Shown: one piece after another, positions 15,355-23,062 of the stretch | Layout: each line of letters begins with the position of its first letter | How positions within the stretch are numbered: position 1 is the stretch's first letter | Source of the DNA: an uncultured Collinsella sp. | GTDB taxonomy: Bacteria > Actinomycetota > Coriobacteriia > Coriobacteriales > Coriobacteriaceae | Assembly (NCBI GenBank): GCA_958421035.1 | Contig: CATZKS010000009.1 | Location: 1 to 28,827 of the forward strand | Length of the DNA: 28,827 bases | Direction of reading: 5' to 3' | Made by a program: the position numbers and the translations under genes | Notes under the pieces: generated by a model | Database searches by the model: none | Told to the model about the DNA's origin: nothing | What the model saw: the letters and a program-made list of their open reading frames with translations, nothing else

Positions 15355-16299
15355 ATGCCCGCGCTTATCACCCATCATCTGTTTGGCGAGGAAAGCATCG
15401 ACCGTCTTCCGCAGGGCGTCATCGCGTCCGATGAAGAGCGCATTGCCTTTATCTTGGGCAACCAAGGCCCCGACCCGTTCTTCTTTCACATTCTGACACC
15501 GCGTGTTTCCGACTGCACGCTGCTGGCACAGGTCATGCATCGGTCGCGCATGTCTCGTCAGTTTGCGTGCCTGCGCGACGGCGTGTCACATCTGCTGCCG
15601 CGCGACGCCAGCTTGGGTCGCGCCTTTGCGCTGGGCCTACTGTCTCATTACGTGCTCGACCGCAACGCCCATCCCTTTGTCTATGAGCAGCAGTTTGGCA
15701 TCGTGGAGTCCGATTCAGAGCTTGAGGATTCGAGCAGTCAGGTCCATGCCGTGATCGAGAGCGACCTGGATGTACTGATGCTGCAGCTTAAACGCGATGG
15801 CGCTACGGTCGACGATTACCCGCCGGCGGGCGAGATCGTCACCACCGATCGCATCAATCGCGTGGCCGGCGTGCTGATGAGCTATGTTGCCGGACGCGTG
15901 TACGGCATTGACATTCCGGCGGGGGAGTACGGTGCTGCCGTTGCCAATATGCAGCGACTTTACCGCGCGATTGAGCCGGCCGGCTCCGCAAAGACGCGCG
16001 CGATCTCGCTGGTTGAGGGCTTGGTGCACGACTACTCGCTGCTCGACGGCCTTGCCCATCGCGTGACGACGGAGCTGCCCGAGCGCACCGGTAACCTGGG
16101 CCATCTGACATGGAAGAATCCCTTTACCGACGAGGTCTCGAACGAGAGTTTCCCCGAGGTCTTTGATCGCGCGCTGGTCGATTACGAGTGCACGGTCGCA
16201 CGTTTTATCGAGACCGGTGACATGGATGCCGTGACCAGTCACGTCAACTACAGCGGTCGCGTGCTCGAAGCCGATGAGGAGTTCGACCGCGAGGAATAG
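15355..16299 (+). CDS. Zinc-dependent phospholipase C-like protein
   Basis: A 314-residue protein resembling the zinc-dependent phospholipase C family (Zinc_dep_PLPC). Candidate metal ligands appear in the usual order: H7/H8 (THHLFG), D40 (GNQGPDPFFF), H98 and D102 (LLSHYVLDRNAHPF), H106, then H131/E135 with D137/D139 (HAVIESDLD). There is no signal peptide, so unlike clostridial toxins it is probably cytoplasmic; many such genes in anaerobes are of unknown role. The start at ATG 15355 follows GAAAGGA; the frame is open to 15325 without a site. A CATAAT -10-like box lies at 15317-15322. The substrate is not known. Confidence 0.8.
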   Translation: MPALITHHLFGEESIDRLPQGVIASDEERIAFILGNQGPDPFFFHILTPRVSDCTLLAQVMHRSRMSRQFACLRDGVSHLLPRDASLGRAFALGLLSHYVLDRNAHPFVYEQQFGIVESDSELEDSSSQVHAVIESDLDVLMLQLKRDGATVDDYPPAGEIVTTDRINRVAGVLMSYVAGRVYGIDIPAGEYGAAVANMQRLYRAIEPAGSAKTRAISLVEGLVHDYSLLDGLAHRVTTELPERTGNLGHLTWKNPFTDEVSNESFPEVFDRALVDYECTVARFIETGDMDAVTSHVNYSGRVLEADEEFDREE

Positions 16300-16400
16300 G
16301 GCCCGTGCGTGCCCCTTTGCCGAATCCTTACCGGCGGTTCTGGACAATTGGGGTACGATGAACTAACTGCATATCGGGCGAATACGAAGGGTCCCTGTCC

Positions 16401-17660
16401 ATGAAATACACCAAGCTCGAGCGTAACTGGGTTATGTATGATGTGGGCAATTCGGCCCTTGTGCTGCTCAATACCTCGGTGGTGCCCATTTACTTTAACG
16501 CCATCAATACCGGCGCTTCCTCGGCCGACCTGGTGGTCGCCTGGGGCAATGCGCAGACGATCGCCTCGCTGGTCATTGCCATGCTCATGCCCATTCTGGG
16601 CGCGCTTGCTGACTACGCAGGCAACAAGATCAAGTTCTTCTTGGGCTTCTTCCTCACGGGCCTGGTGCTTTGCCTGGCGCAGGCTATCCCAATGTCCGCC
16701 ATGGCATTTTTGACCGTGTACGTGCTGTGCACCATCGGCCTTAACTCTTCTATGACGTTCTACGACGCCATGCTGCCCGACATTACCACCGACGAGCGCA
16801 TGGACGCCGTGTCCAGCTCGGGCTATGCCTGGGGCTACATCGGTTCCACCGTGCCGTTCGTCATCTGCCTGGCGCTCATCATGGGTGGCCCCGCTCTTGG
16901 CGTCCCTACCATGCTGGCAACGCGTCTGTCGTTTATCATCACTGGTGCCTGGTGGCTCATCTTTACCCTGCCGCTCATTCGCACCTATAAGCAAAAGTAC
17001 GGTCGCGAGCGCGGTCCCGAGGACACTATCGGCCACATCGTGGGCGGTGTGTTCTCCGAGGTCGGACACACCATGCGCGAGATCGCCCACAACAAGACCG
17101 TGCTGGTCTACATGATCGCGTTCTTCTTCTATATCGACGGTGTGCACACGGTCATTTCCATGGCAACCAGCTACGGATCGGCCTTGGGCATTGATTCGAC
17201 CCAGTTGGTCCTGGCGCTGCTCGTTACGCAGTTCGTGGCCTTTCCGTCCGCCATCATCTACGGCAAGCTCGCCGGACGCGTGGGCACGCTCAACATGATC
17301 CTGGTGGCCGTCGCCGCCTACATGGGCATTGTGCTGTTTGCCGCGTTCTTCCTAAAGACCGCCTTTGAATTCTGGGTGCTTGCCATTATGGTCGGCCTGT
17401 TCCAGGGCGGCGTGCAGGCGCTCAGCCGTAGCTACTTTGGTCGCATTATCCCCAAGGAAAAGTCCAACGAGTACTACGGCTTCTTTGACATCTTTGGTCG
17501 TTATGCAAGCGTTATGGGCACCTTCCTGGTGTCGGTCGTCACCTCGTTGACCGGCAACCCGTCGCTGGGCGTCCTTTCCATTGGCGTGCTGCTGATTGTT
17601 GGCTTTATGCTGCTGGTCCGCCTGTCCCGCATGACTCGGGCGGCAGAGCATGCCGCATAG
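16401..17660 (+). CDS. UMF1/Atg22-like MFS transporter
   Basis: A 419-residue membrane protein with about twelve spans. The opening LERNWVMYDVGNSALVLLNTSVVPIYF is the hallmark of the UMF1 (Atg22-like) branch of the major facilitator superfamily. A central loop (~195-235, RTYKQKYGRERGPEDT) separates the two halves, and RSYFGRIIPKEKSNEYYGFFDIFGR is a conserved cytoplasmic segment. In yeast, Atg22 exports amino acids from the vacuole; bacterial substrates are largely unknown. A TACGAT -10-like box is at 16354-16359. The ribosome site is weak (GAAGGG at ~16387). It is monocistronic, with a terminator before the next gene. Confidence 0.88.
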   Translation: MKYTKLERNWVMYDVGNSALVLLNTSVVPIYFNAINTGASSADLVVAWGNAQTIASLVIAMLMPILGALADYAGNKIKFFLGFFLTGLVLCLAQAIPMSAMAFLTVYVLCTIGLNSSMTFYDAMLPDITTDERMDAVSSSGYAWGYIGSTVPFVICLALIMGGPALGVPTMLATRLSFIITGAWWLIFTLPLIRTYKQKYGRERGPEDTIGHIVGGVFSEVGHTMREIAHNKTVLVYMIAFFFYIDGVHTVISMATSYGSALGIDSTQLVLALLVTQFVAFPSAIIYGKLAGRVGTLNMILVAVAAYMGIVLFAAFFLKTAFEFWVLAIMVGLFQGGVQALSRSYFGRIIPKEKSNEYYGFFDIFGRYASVMGTFLVSVVTSLTGNPSLGVLSIGVLLIVGFMLLVRLSRMTRAAEHAA

Positions 17661-17774
17661 GAGCGAGCGGCTATTGTGCCTGTCCACGGTACTCTTTTGG
17701 GGTTATCCGCAATAAACATTGCGACTTGCGAGCAATGATTTGCCCAAGTGGGTATGATGGAATCAGCTAGGTCG

Positions 17775-17810
17775 CGGGGCGTCGCCTGTGTTTGGCGGCG
17801 TCCCGTTTTT
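17775..17810 (+). terminator. Intrinsic terminator between the MFS and glycosyltransferase genes
   Basis: A 12-bp stem (17775-17786 with 17794-17805, two G-T pairs) and 7-base loop followed by TTTTT. A TATGAT -10-like box sits upstream at 17753-17758, so this could also act as a leader attenuator of the glycosyltransferase operon. Confidence 0.8.
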
Positions 17811-17831
17811 GTGTTGCAGGGAGGGTAAGGC

Positions 17832-19019
17832 ATGAACGCCACAGTCGTGATTCCAACGTATTGGGCGGGCGATGACGCTTGCGCAAACGCCCCTGGCACC
17901 TATGACCATTCGACGCGACTCAACGCCGACAATCCCGAACTCGACCGCTGCCTGGCCTCGCTTGAACAGGTACGTGACATCCCGCGCATCATCCTTTTGG
18001 TGGTCTGTCCCGTTTCTGCCACAGCCGATGTGTCGCTGCGCGTGCGCGAGATTGTCGACGCGCATCCCACGCTCAAGGTCACCGTTGTCACCAACACCCA
18101 GGCCTCGCGCATCGCAGACCGGGTTGCTCAGATCGCGCCCAAGGGTTCGGGCGAGTGCGTGAGCCTGCGAGGCTACGGTGCCATCCGCAACATGGGGCTA
18201 GCCTGTGCCGCTGTGCTGGGCCATGACGCGGTTATCTTTTTGGATGACGATGAGACTGTCATCGACGCCGACTTTATGAAGCGCGCGACCTATGCGTTGG
18301 GGCAGCAGACGCGTCAGGGCTTGCCGATCTTGGTCAAGAGCGGCTATTTCTACGATCGCGACGGCTCGCCGCTGGCTCCCACGGACAAGGCGGGCATCTG
18401 CCATCGTTGGTGGACCAAGCGCATCGAGTTCAACCGTTGGATGAAAAAGGCGCTCTCGGGCACCCGCATCTCGCGCTCTAACTACGTGTGCGGCGGCCTG
18501 ATGGCCCTGCACGCCCGCGCCTTTACGCGTGTGGCCTTTGACCCGTTTATCACCCGCGGCGAGGACTTGGATTACCTCTTTAACATGCGCATGTTTGGCT
18601 ACGACGTGTGGTTCGATAACGAGTGGACCGTGCGCCATCTGCCTCCGGAGTCCGAAAAGCGCTCACCGCGCTTTATGCAGGATGTATACCGTTGGTACTA
18701 CGAACGGGCCAAGTTGACATTCGCCGCGCATCAAAAGGAGCTCATTCCCGTTACGGCGGCATCACTCATGCCCTACCCGGGCCCGTGGATTTCGCGCGAG
18801 CTCGACGACCGCGTGCGCAAGACCGCTATGGTCCGCAGCGTGTTTACCCGCGAGCATGAGGGCTACCTGCGCATCTGGCGCCATGGTATCGGCGAGGCAA
18901 AGGCCTATGCGCGCCAAAACGCTGCAAGCTACCTGCGTTTCCAGAGCTTTTGGCCCAAGATCATGGACGGGCTTTGGCGTGACGCACAACTGATCAGTAT
19001 CCTGGAGGGGGCCGAATGA
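17832..19019 (+). CDS. Family 2-type glycosyltransferase
   Basis: A 395-residue predicted cytoplasmic or peripheral glycosyltransferase with a GT-A fold. The opening ATVVIPTYWAG is the nucleotide-sugar binding start, and VIFLDDDETVID (DDD at 138-140) is the metal/nucleotide motif. A later GEDLDYLFNMRMFGYDVWFD resembles the catalytic-base ED region of GT2 enzymes. The C-terminal ~100 residues are basic and aromatic. Donor and acceptor are unknown. GGGAGGG stands 7 bases before the ATG. The stop codon overlaps the ATG of the second sensor kinase (ATGA, 19016-19019), so the two are translationally coupled. That suggests the regulatory pair responds to or controls a cell-envelope glycan (inference). 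Confidence 0.85.
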   Translation: MNATVVIPTYWAGDDACANAPGTYDHSTRLNADNPELDRCLASLEQVRDIPRIILLVVCPVSATADVSLRVREIVDAHPTLKVTVVTNTQASRIADRVAQIAPKGSGECVSLRGYGAIRNMGLACAAVLGHDAVIFLDDDETVIDADFMKRATYALGQQTRQGLPILVKSGYFYDRDGSPLAPTDKAGICHRWWTKRIEFNRWMKKALSGTRISRSNYVCGGLMALHARAFTRVAFDPFITRGEDLDYLFNMRMFGYDVWFDNEWTVRHLPPESEKRSPRFMQDVYRWYYERAKLTFAAHQKELIPVTAASLMPYPGPWISRELDDRVRKTAMVRSVFTREHEGYLRIWRHGIGEAKAYARQNAASYLRFQSFWPKIMDGLWRDAQLISILEGAE

Positions 19020-20359
19020 TCGACCGCCGCGCCCAGCGCGATAGTTCAATATCAATCTTTCGCATCATTGCCGTTGCCTGCGCCATTTGCGTGCTGGTGT
19101 ACTTTATTTTTGCCTTGGTGACCGGTATCGAGCCGATCGCCACGGTGATTGCCTGCGCGCTGCTGTGCATCTTTCTGTGCATCTTTATCTTTTTGACGCT
19201 CAATCCCGATTCGGTGCGCTCCCAGTACACCGAGGAGACGCTCTCGGTGGCCTCGGCCATGCTCGAGGACATTAAGGGCGGTCTGACGCAGGAGTCGGCG
19301 CGTTTGGTGTGCCAGCGCATTTTGCCCGAGACGCGTGCCATGACGGTGGCCATCACCGACGAGGGCAACGTGCTGGCCTGCGCGGGCGAGCTTGAGAAAA
19401 AACTACTGCCAGATTCTCCCATCCACACGCTTGCCACGCGCTACGTTATCGAACATGGCATCGTGCAGTCGTTCAACCGTATGGTGGATGTCGTGGGCTC
19501 GGACGGCTCACACAACCAAGTCCCCGCCGGCATTATCGCCCCCATCAAGGTGGGCGATCGTACCGTCGGCACGCTCAAGTTCTACTACAAGACCCCGCGC
19601 GCCGTCGACCGTACCCAGTACGCGCTTGCCTCGGGCTTTGCCGAGATCTTGTCCACGCAGCTCGCCATCCACGAGCTCGAGGTGCAAAAGGAACTCACAG
19701 CGCGCGCCGAGGTGCGTGCGCTGCAGGCGCAGATTAACCCGCACTTCCTGTTCAACACGCTGAACACCATTGCATCGTTTACGCGCACCGATCCGCTGCG
19801 GGCCCGCGAACTGCTTCGTGAGTTCTCATCGTTCTATCGCGCCACGCTCGACAACTCGGGATCGCTTATTCCGGTCTCGCGTGAGGTTGCCCAGACCAAG
19901 CGCTACCTTACCTTTGAGAAGGCCCGCTTTGGCGAGGACCGCGTGCTTGCGACGTTCGATGTGTCCGAGGACGTGGAAGATACGCTGGTGCCGGCGTTCG
20001 TGATCCAGCCGATTGTCGAGAACGCCGTACGTCATGGTATGGGCGATGACGACGCCCTGAGGATCGACGTGACCGTTCACCAAGACGGCGAGGATGCAAT
20101 CTTGATTGCCGTGGCCGATAATGGCGTGGGCATGGATGAGGGTACCGCCGCCAGACTGTTTGACGAGCGTTCTGCCCGTCCCGACGCCAGCTCTCCCCAG
20201 GGTGGCGGCGCCGGTGTGGCCATGCACAATATTTCGGAGCGCATCCATCGCTTTTATGGGCCGCACTCCTATACGCGTGTCGAATCGGCGCCGGGCAAGG
20301 GCACCAAAGTGCTCCTTCATCTTGATTTGTCAGAGAGCATCTTTGACATTCAAGAGTAA
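19016..20359 (+). CDS. LytS-like sensor histidine kinase, second paralogue
   Basis: A 447-residue kinase with the same layout as that at 13107: two membrane spans (~14-35 and ~40-61), a GAF-like domain (~70-205, APIKVGDRTVGTLKFYY), then His_kinase with H243 in NPHFLFN, N-box IVENAVRHG and glycine motifs DNGVGM and GAGVAMHN. It too lacks the five-span LytS sensor domain. It overlaps the glycosyltransferase gene by 4 bases and is followed by a LytTR regulator. Many segments are near-identical to the first kinase (QYALASGFAEILSTQLA against QTALASGFADLISTQLA), indicating paralogy. Confidence 0.9.
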   Translation: MIDRRAQRDSSISIFRIIAVACAICVLVYFIFALVTGIEPIATVIACALLCIFLCIFIFLTLNPDSVRSQYTEETLSVASAMLEDIKGGLTQESARLVCQRILPETRAMTVAITDEGNVLACAGELEKKLLPDSPIHTLATRYVIEHGIVQSFNRMVDVVGSDGSHNQVPAGIIAPIKVGDRTVGTLKFYYKTPRAVDRTQYALASGFAEILSTQLAIHELEVQKELTARAEVRALQAQINPHFLFNTLNTIASFTRTDPLRARELLREFSSFYRATLDNSGSLIPVSREVAQTKRYLTFEKARFGEDRVLATFDVSEDVEDTLVPAFVIQPIVENAVRHGMGDDDALRIDVTVHQDGEDAILIAVADNGVGMDEGTAARLFDERSARPDASSPQGGGAGVAMHNISERIHRFYGPHSYTRVESAPGKGTKVLLHLDLSESIFDIQE

Positions 20360-20368
20360 AATGAAAGG

Positions 20369-20406
20369 CTACGGGCTCAACGTCATGCGACGGATGCCCG
20401 GCGTAG
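20369..20406 (+). promoter_or_regulatory. Kinase-regulator intercistronic hairpin
   Basis: CTACGGGC pairs with GCCCG-gc-GTAG (two-base bulge) around an inner CGTC/GACG stem. It has no T-run and ends 26 bases before the regulator start, so it may tune the kinase-to-regulator ratio. Confidence 0.45.
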
Positions 20407-20431
20407 TTAGTTGACGAAAGGTTTTATCCCT

Positions 20432-21148
20432 ATGCTGCGTGCGATGATTGTGGATGATGAGGCGCCGGCTCGCTCGGAGCTTCGCTTCCTGCTCGAGCAA
20501 ACGGGCAAGATCGGCACGATCACGGAGGCGTCGAGCGTCCGCTCCGCCATCGAGATGCTTATGGAAAGTCGCGTGGATGTCGTGTTTCTCGATATCTCGA
20601 TGCCCGGTGCCTCGGGCTTGCAACTTGCCGAGGCGCTGCATAAGCTCAAAAATCCGCCGGCGATCGTGTTTGTGACTGCGTATAGTGACCATGCGGTCGA
20701 GGCATTCGACGTGGATGCCGTCGATTATCTGATGAAGCCGGTCGAGGAAGCTCGCTTGGATCGCGCGATCGAGAAGGTCATGCAACGCACCAAGCCGGTT
20801 ACGGACAGCAAGGTGACCATCGAGCGTATCCCGGTGGAAAAGGGCGGCCGCAAGGTGCTCATTCCCGTGGACGACATTCGCTTTATCATGGCCAAGGACG
20901 ATTACTCCTGCATCTATACCGTCGATGATCGTTTTTTGTCGACGACCTCGCTGGCGCAGTTTGAGGCCAAGCTCTGCGACTTTGGCTTCTTCCGTGTTCA
21001 CCGCCGCTATATCGTCAACTTGGCGTGCGTCACGGATGTGGAGACGGTGCCCTCGGGCGCCATCCAGCTGGGCATTACGGGCGTCGACGAACGCGTGCCG
21101 GTTTCGCGCCGCCGCGTCGTGCCGCTCAAGAAGGCTCTGAGTCTCTAG
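20432..21148 (+). CDS. LytTR-family response regulator, second paralogue
   Basis: A 238-residue regulator: receiver domain with D8/D9, phospho-acceptor D54 (VFLDISMPG) and DYLMKPVE lysine, then a LytTR DNA-binding domain (FFRVHRRYIVNLACV; VPVSRRRVVPLK). I choose ATG 20432 with AAAGG ~10 bases upstream and a normal receiver N-terminus; a TTG at 20411 would add seven residues. It is the partner of the kinase ending at 20359 and closely similar to the regulator at 14528. It is followed by a strong terminator, closing the glycosyltransferase-kinase-regulator operon. Confidence 0.92.
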   Translation: MLRAMIVDDEAPARSELRFLLEQTGKIGTITEASSVRSAIEMLMESRVDVVFLDISMPGASGLQLAEALHKLKNPPAIVFVTAYSDHAVEAFDVDAVDYLMKPVEEARLDRAIEKVMQRTKPVTDSKVTIERIPVEKGGRKVLIPVDDIRFIMAKDDYSCIYTVDDRFLSTTSLAQFEAKLCDFGFFRVHRRYIVNLACVTDVETVPSGAIQLGITGVDERVPVSRRRVVPLKKALSL

Positions 21149-21153
21149 CACAC

Positions 21154-21206
21154 TGGCCCCGCAGCCCTGTAGACCCATCGTCTGCGGAGCCGTGGGGCCT
21201 TTTTTG
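21154..21206 (+). terminator. Intrinsic terminator of the second kinase/regulator operon
   Basis: GGCCCC (21155-21160) pairs with GGGGCC (21194-21199), with an inner GCAG/CTGC stem, then T6. Confidence 0.8.
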
Positions 21207-21244
21207 TATGTATCTGCCGAATCGTTTTTTGCGGAAGGGATCCC

Positions 21245-21712
21245 ATGAACAGTGCAAGCGCCAAGCGTATCGACATCATCTCGGACACCCACGGCTATCT
21301 TTCGCCTGCGCTCTTGGACGAGCTTAAGGGCGCGGATCTGATTATCCATGCCGGTGACCTTACGTCGGAGATGGACTACGAGCACCTATGCACTATCGCC
21401 CCCGTGCGGGCCGTACTGGGCAACAACGATTACTACCGCGACTACGGCCCCGATGTAGACCGTCTTGCGCTCTTTACCTACGAAGGCCTTAAATTCGCCG
21501 TAGCCCACTACCGCGAAGACCTTCCGGTGGGATCCGTAGACGTAGCCATCAACGGCCACACCCACGTAACCAAAGAAGCCCAAGTGGGCCGTTGCTTAGT
21601 CCTCAACCCGGGCAGCGCCAGCTACCCCAGAGGCACCCGAGGCCCCACCATGGCCAGAATGCTCGTAAAAGACGGCAAGATCATAAGCACTAAGTTTATT
21701 GACCTAGAGTAA
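21245..21712 (+). CDS. YfcE/MJ0936-type metallophosphodiesterase
   Basis: A 155-residue cytoplasmic calcineurin-like phosphoesterase of the short YfcE/MJ0936 type. All metal-binding motifs are present: D14-x-H16 (SDTHG), D38 (HAGD), N61 (GNND), H88 (VAHYRED) and GHTH at 104-107. The NPGSASYPRG segment is typical of this family. Family members hydrolyse phosphodiesters in vitro; the biological substrate is usually unknown. GGAAGGGA precedes the ATG. The gene stands alone between two terminators. Confidence 0.92.
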   Translation: MNSASAKRIDIISDTHGYLSPALLDELKGADLIIHAGDLTSEMDYEHLCTIAPVRAVLGNNDYYRDYGPDVDRLALFTYEGLKFAVAHYREDLPVGSVDVAINGHTHVTKEAQVGRCLVLNPGSASYPRGTRGPTMARMLVKDGKIISTKFIDLE

Positions 21713-21722
21713 TCACAACAAA

Positions 21723-21752
21723 AACGGGGGATGCAGATGCGTCCCCCGTTTC
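21723..21752. terminator. Bidirectional-type terminator after the phosphodiesterase gene
   Basis: Stem AACGGGGGA/TCCCCCGTT (21723-21731 with 21742-21750) with a 10-base loop, A-rich on the left and TT(T) on the right. Confidence 0.75.
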
Positions 21753-22042
21753 CATTTGAGCCAATGGCCGAGCTTCAACAAGAACCTTAGACAACCTCGC
21801 CGCGGAGAACGCGGGCTAGCCGCGCAGCGGCGCACGCCCGCAAAACTGGTTGAATAATGTGACGGCAGGGAGGGCTTCCGGGGCTGAGGGCGGGGGTTAA
21901 GTTTGTCGCGAGTTCCGCACGCAAAGGAAAGCACTTAATGTGCTTTCCGTCTTGCGCAGGACTGTAGAGCAGCAAACTTAACCCCCGCCCTCAGCCCCGG
22001 AAGCCCTCCCGGATGGCCCCAAAAAATTTTTCAAAAAAGTTG
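21753..22042. other. Structured noncoding region upstream of tRNA-Asp
   Basis: No gene is supported. It holds a nested inverted repeat GCGGGC...GCCCGC (21811-21841) with an inner GCCGC-GCA-GCGGC stem, then the giant hairpin at 21868-22010, then an A/T tract (22019-22038) leading to the tRNA promoter. Confidence 0.6.
21868..22010. repeat. Giant hairpin A: 38-bp perfect inverted repeat with nested stem
   Basis: Left arm 21868-21905 and right arm 21973-22010 are perfectly complementary over 38 bases. The 67-base interior contains another perfect hairpin (GGAAAGCAC-TTAAT-GTGCTTTCC, 21926-21948) and weaker flanking pairs, so nearly all 143 bases can fold into one rod. The arm segment GGGGCTGAGGGCGGGG resembles the arms of hairpins B and C. 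It has no T-run on either side. Confidence 0.9.
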
Positions 22043-22072
22043 TTGCGCGCCGGACAGACTTCTGTGTATACT
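22043..22072 (+). promoter_or_regulatory. Promoter of tRNA-Asp
   Basis: TTGCGC (22043-22048) and TATACT (22067-22072) are separated by 18 bases, with a GC-rich stretch after the -10, as is common for stable-RNA promoters. It lies ~45 bases before the tRNA. Confidence 0.65.
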
Positions 22073-22118
22073 AATCCCCGCAGCGCACGCGAGCGGAAAC
22101 AAACGCGAACGTCTGCCT

Positions 22119-22196
<78 letters not shown>

Positions 22197-22204
22197 ACGC
22201 AATT

Positions 22205-22232
22205 AAAGCCACGTCTTCGGACGTGGCTTTTT
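22205..22232 (+). terminator. Terminator of tRNA-Asp
   Basis: AAAGCCACGTC-TTCG-GACGTGGCTTT: 11-bp stem with a TTCG tetraloop, ending in a T5 run. Confidence 0.9.
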
Positions 22233-22555
22233 GCGTTTGATGCACTTTGTTTCGATAGAACGATCGCCCTGGTGCATCTTCGCCCAGAATCCCCGCGCCT
22301 TCGGGAACGCAAGTAAAATCTAATAAGTATATCTGTCTGAACAACAGCTTTGTTGCGCAACACCTGTTCTACGAGACAGGGGGTTAGGTTATACTAAATT
22401 GCACTGTGCGCCGCATCTGATGCATTTCGCTCCAAGCGCGGCACTCAGTGGATATCCGATTTACCATTTGGATGTCCTGGCGGTCATTTAGCGTCTCGAC
22501 ACAAGCTCGGCCCCGGAGCCCGTTCGAGCTGCTCGTATTCCTTGAAAGGGGAAAA
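22233..22555 (+). promoter_or_regulatory. Long leader of the Rrf2 regulator gene
   Basis: No gene is supported. A TATACT -10 box lies at 22390-22395 with a poor -35. Just upstream is an 18-base dyad CCTGT-N8-ACAGG (22363-22380) that could be an operator. About 160 bases separate the -10 box from the Rrf2 start. Confidence 0.45.
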
Positions 22556-23041
22556 ATGGACATATCGAGGAAGACTGATTACGCCCTTCGTATGCTGGCG
22601 ATGCTTGCCGAGGATCCGGAGTGCTTACTTTCTGTTCGCACCGCTGCCGAAGAGGTCAATGTTCCGTATTCGTTTGCCCGCTCGATTCAGCACGGTTTGG
22701 TCCAGGCCGGTATTGTGGAGAGCCTGCGTGGCGTCCACGGTGGCATGCGTCTCAAGGTCAGTCCGGACGACGTCACTATCCGCCAGGTCGTCGAGGCCGT
22801 TCAGGGTCCTATGGTTATGAACGATTGCACCGCGCCCGATGGTGACTGTGCGCGCATGGGCGCGTGCTGCTATCATCCCCTGTGGGCCGGAGCCCAGGCG
22901 TTGATGCGCGACTACCTCGATTCCGTTTCGCTCGGCGACATCGTCGCTCACCGCCAGTTCCCAGCCGTCGATCCCAAGTTCGCCGACCGCGAAGCGTTTC
23001 CCGAGTACGCCACCTGCGCGTGCGCTTACCGGGAGGAATAG
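22556..23041 (+). CDS. Rrf2-family transcriptional regulator with Fe-S-type cysteines
   Basis: A 161-residue winged-helix regulator. The N-terminus MDISRKTDYALRML and the HGG wing (61-63) are typical of Rrf2/IscR. Cysteines C91-x6-C98-x5-C104 (plus C105) occupy the positions that bind a [2Fe-2S] cluster in IscR, so redox or iron-sulfur sensing is likely. AAAGGGG lies 5 bases before ATG 22556; the frame is open upstream to 22448 without a site. It is 21 bases before the mutY-like gene and upstream of rubrerythrin, consistent with an oxidative-stress group. Other Rrf2 proteins sense NO or cysteine metabolites, so the signal remains inferred. Confidence 0.9.
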   Translation: MDISRKTDYALRMLAMLAEDPECLLSVRTAAEEVNVPYSFARSIQHGLVQAGIVESLRGVHGGMRLKVSPDDVTIRQVVEAVQGPMVMNDCTAPDGDCARMGACCYHPLWAGAQALMRDYLDSVSLGDIVAHRQFPAVDPKFADREAFPEYATCACAYREE

Positions 23042-23062
23042 CGCCGCATAAGGAGCATAGCC

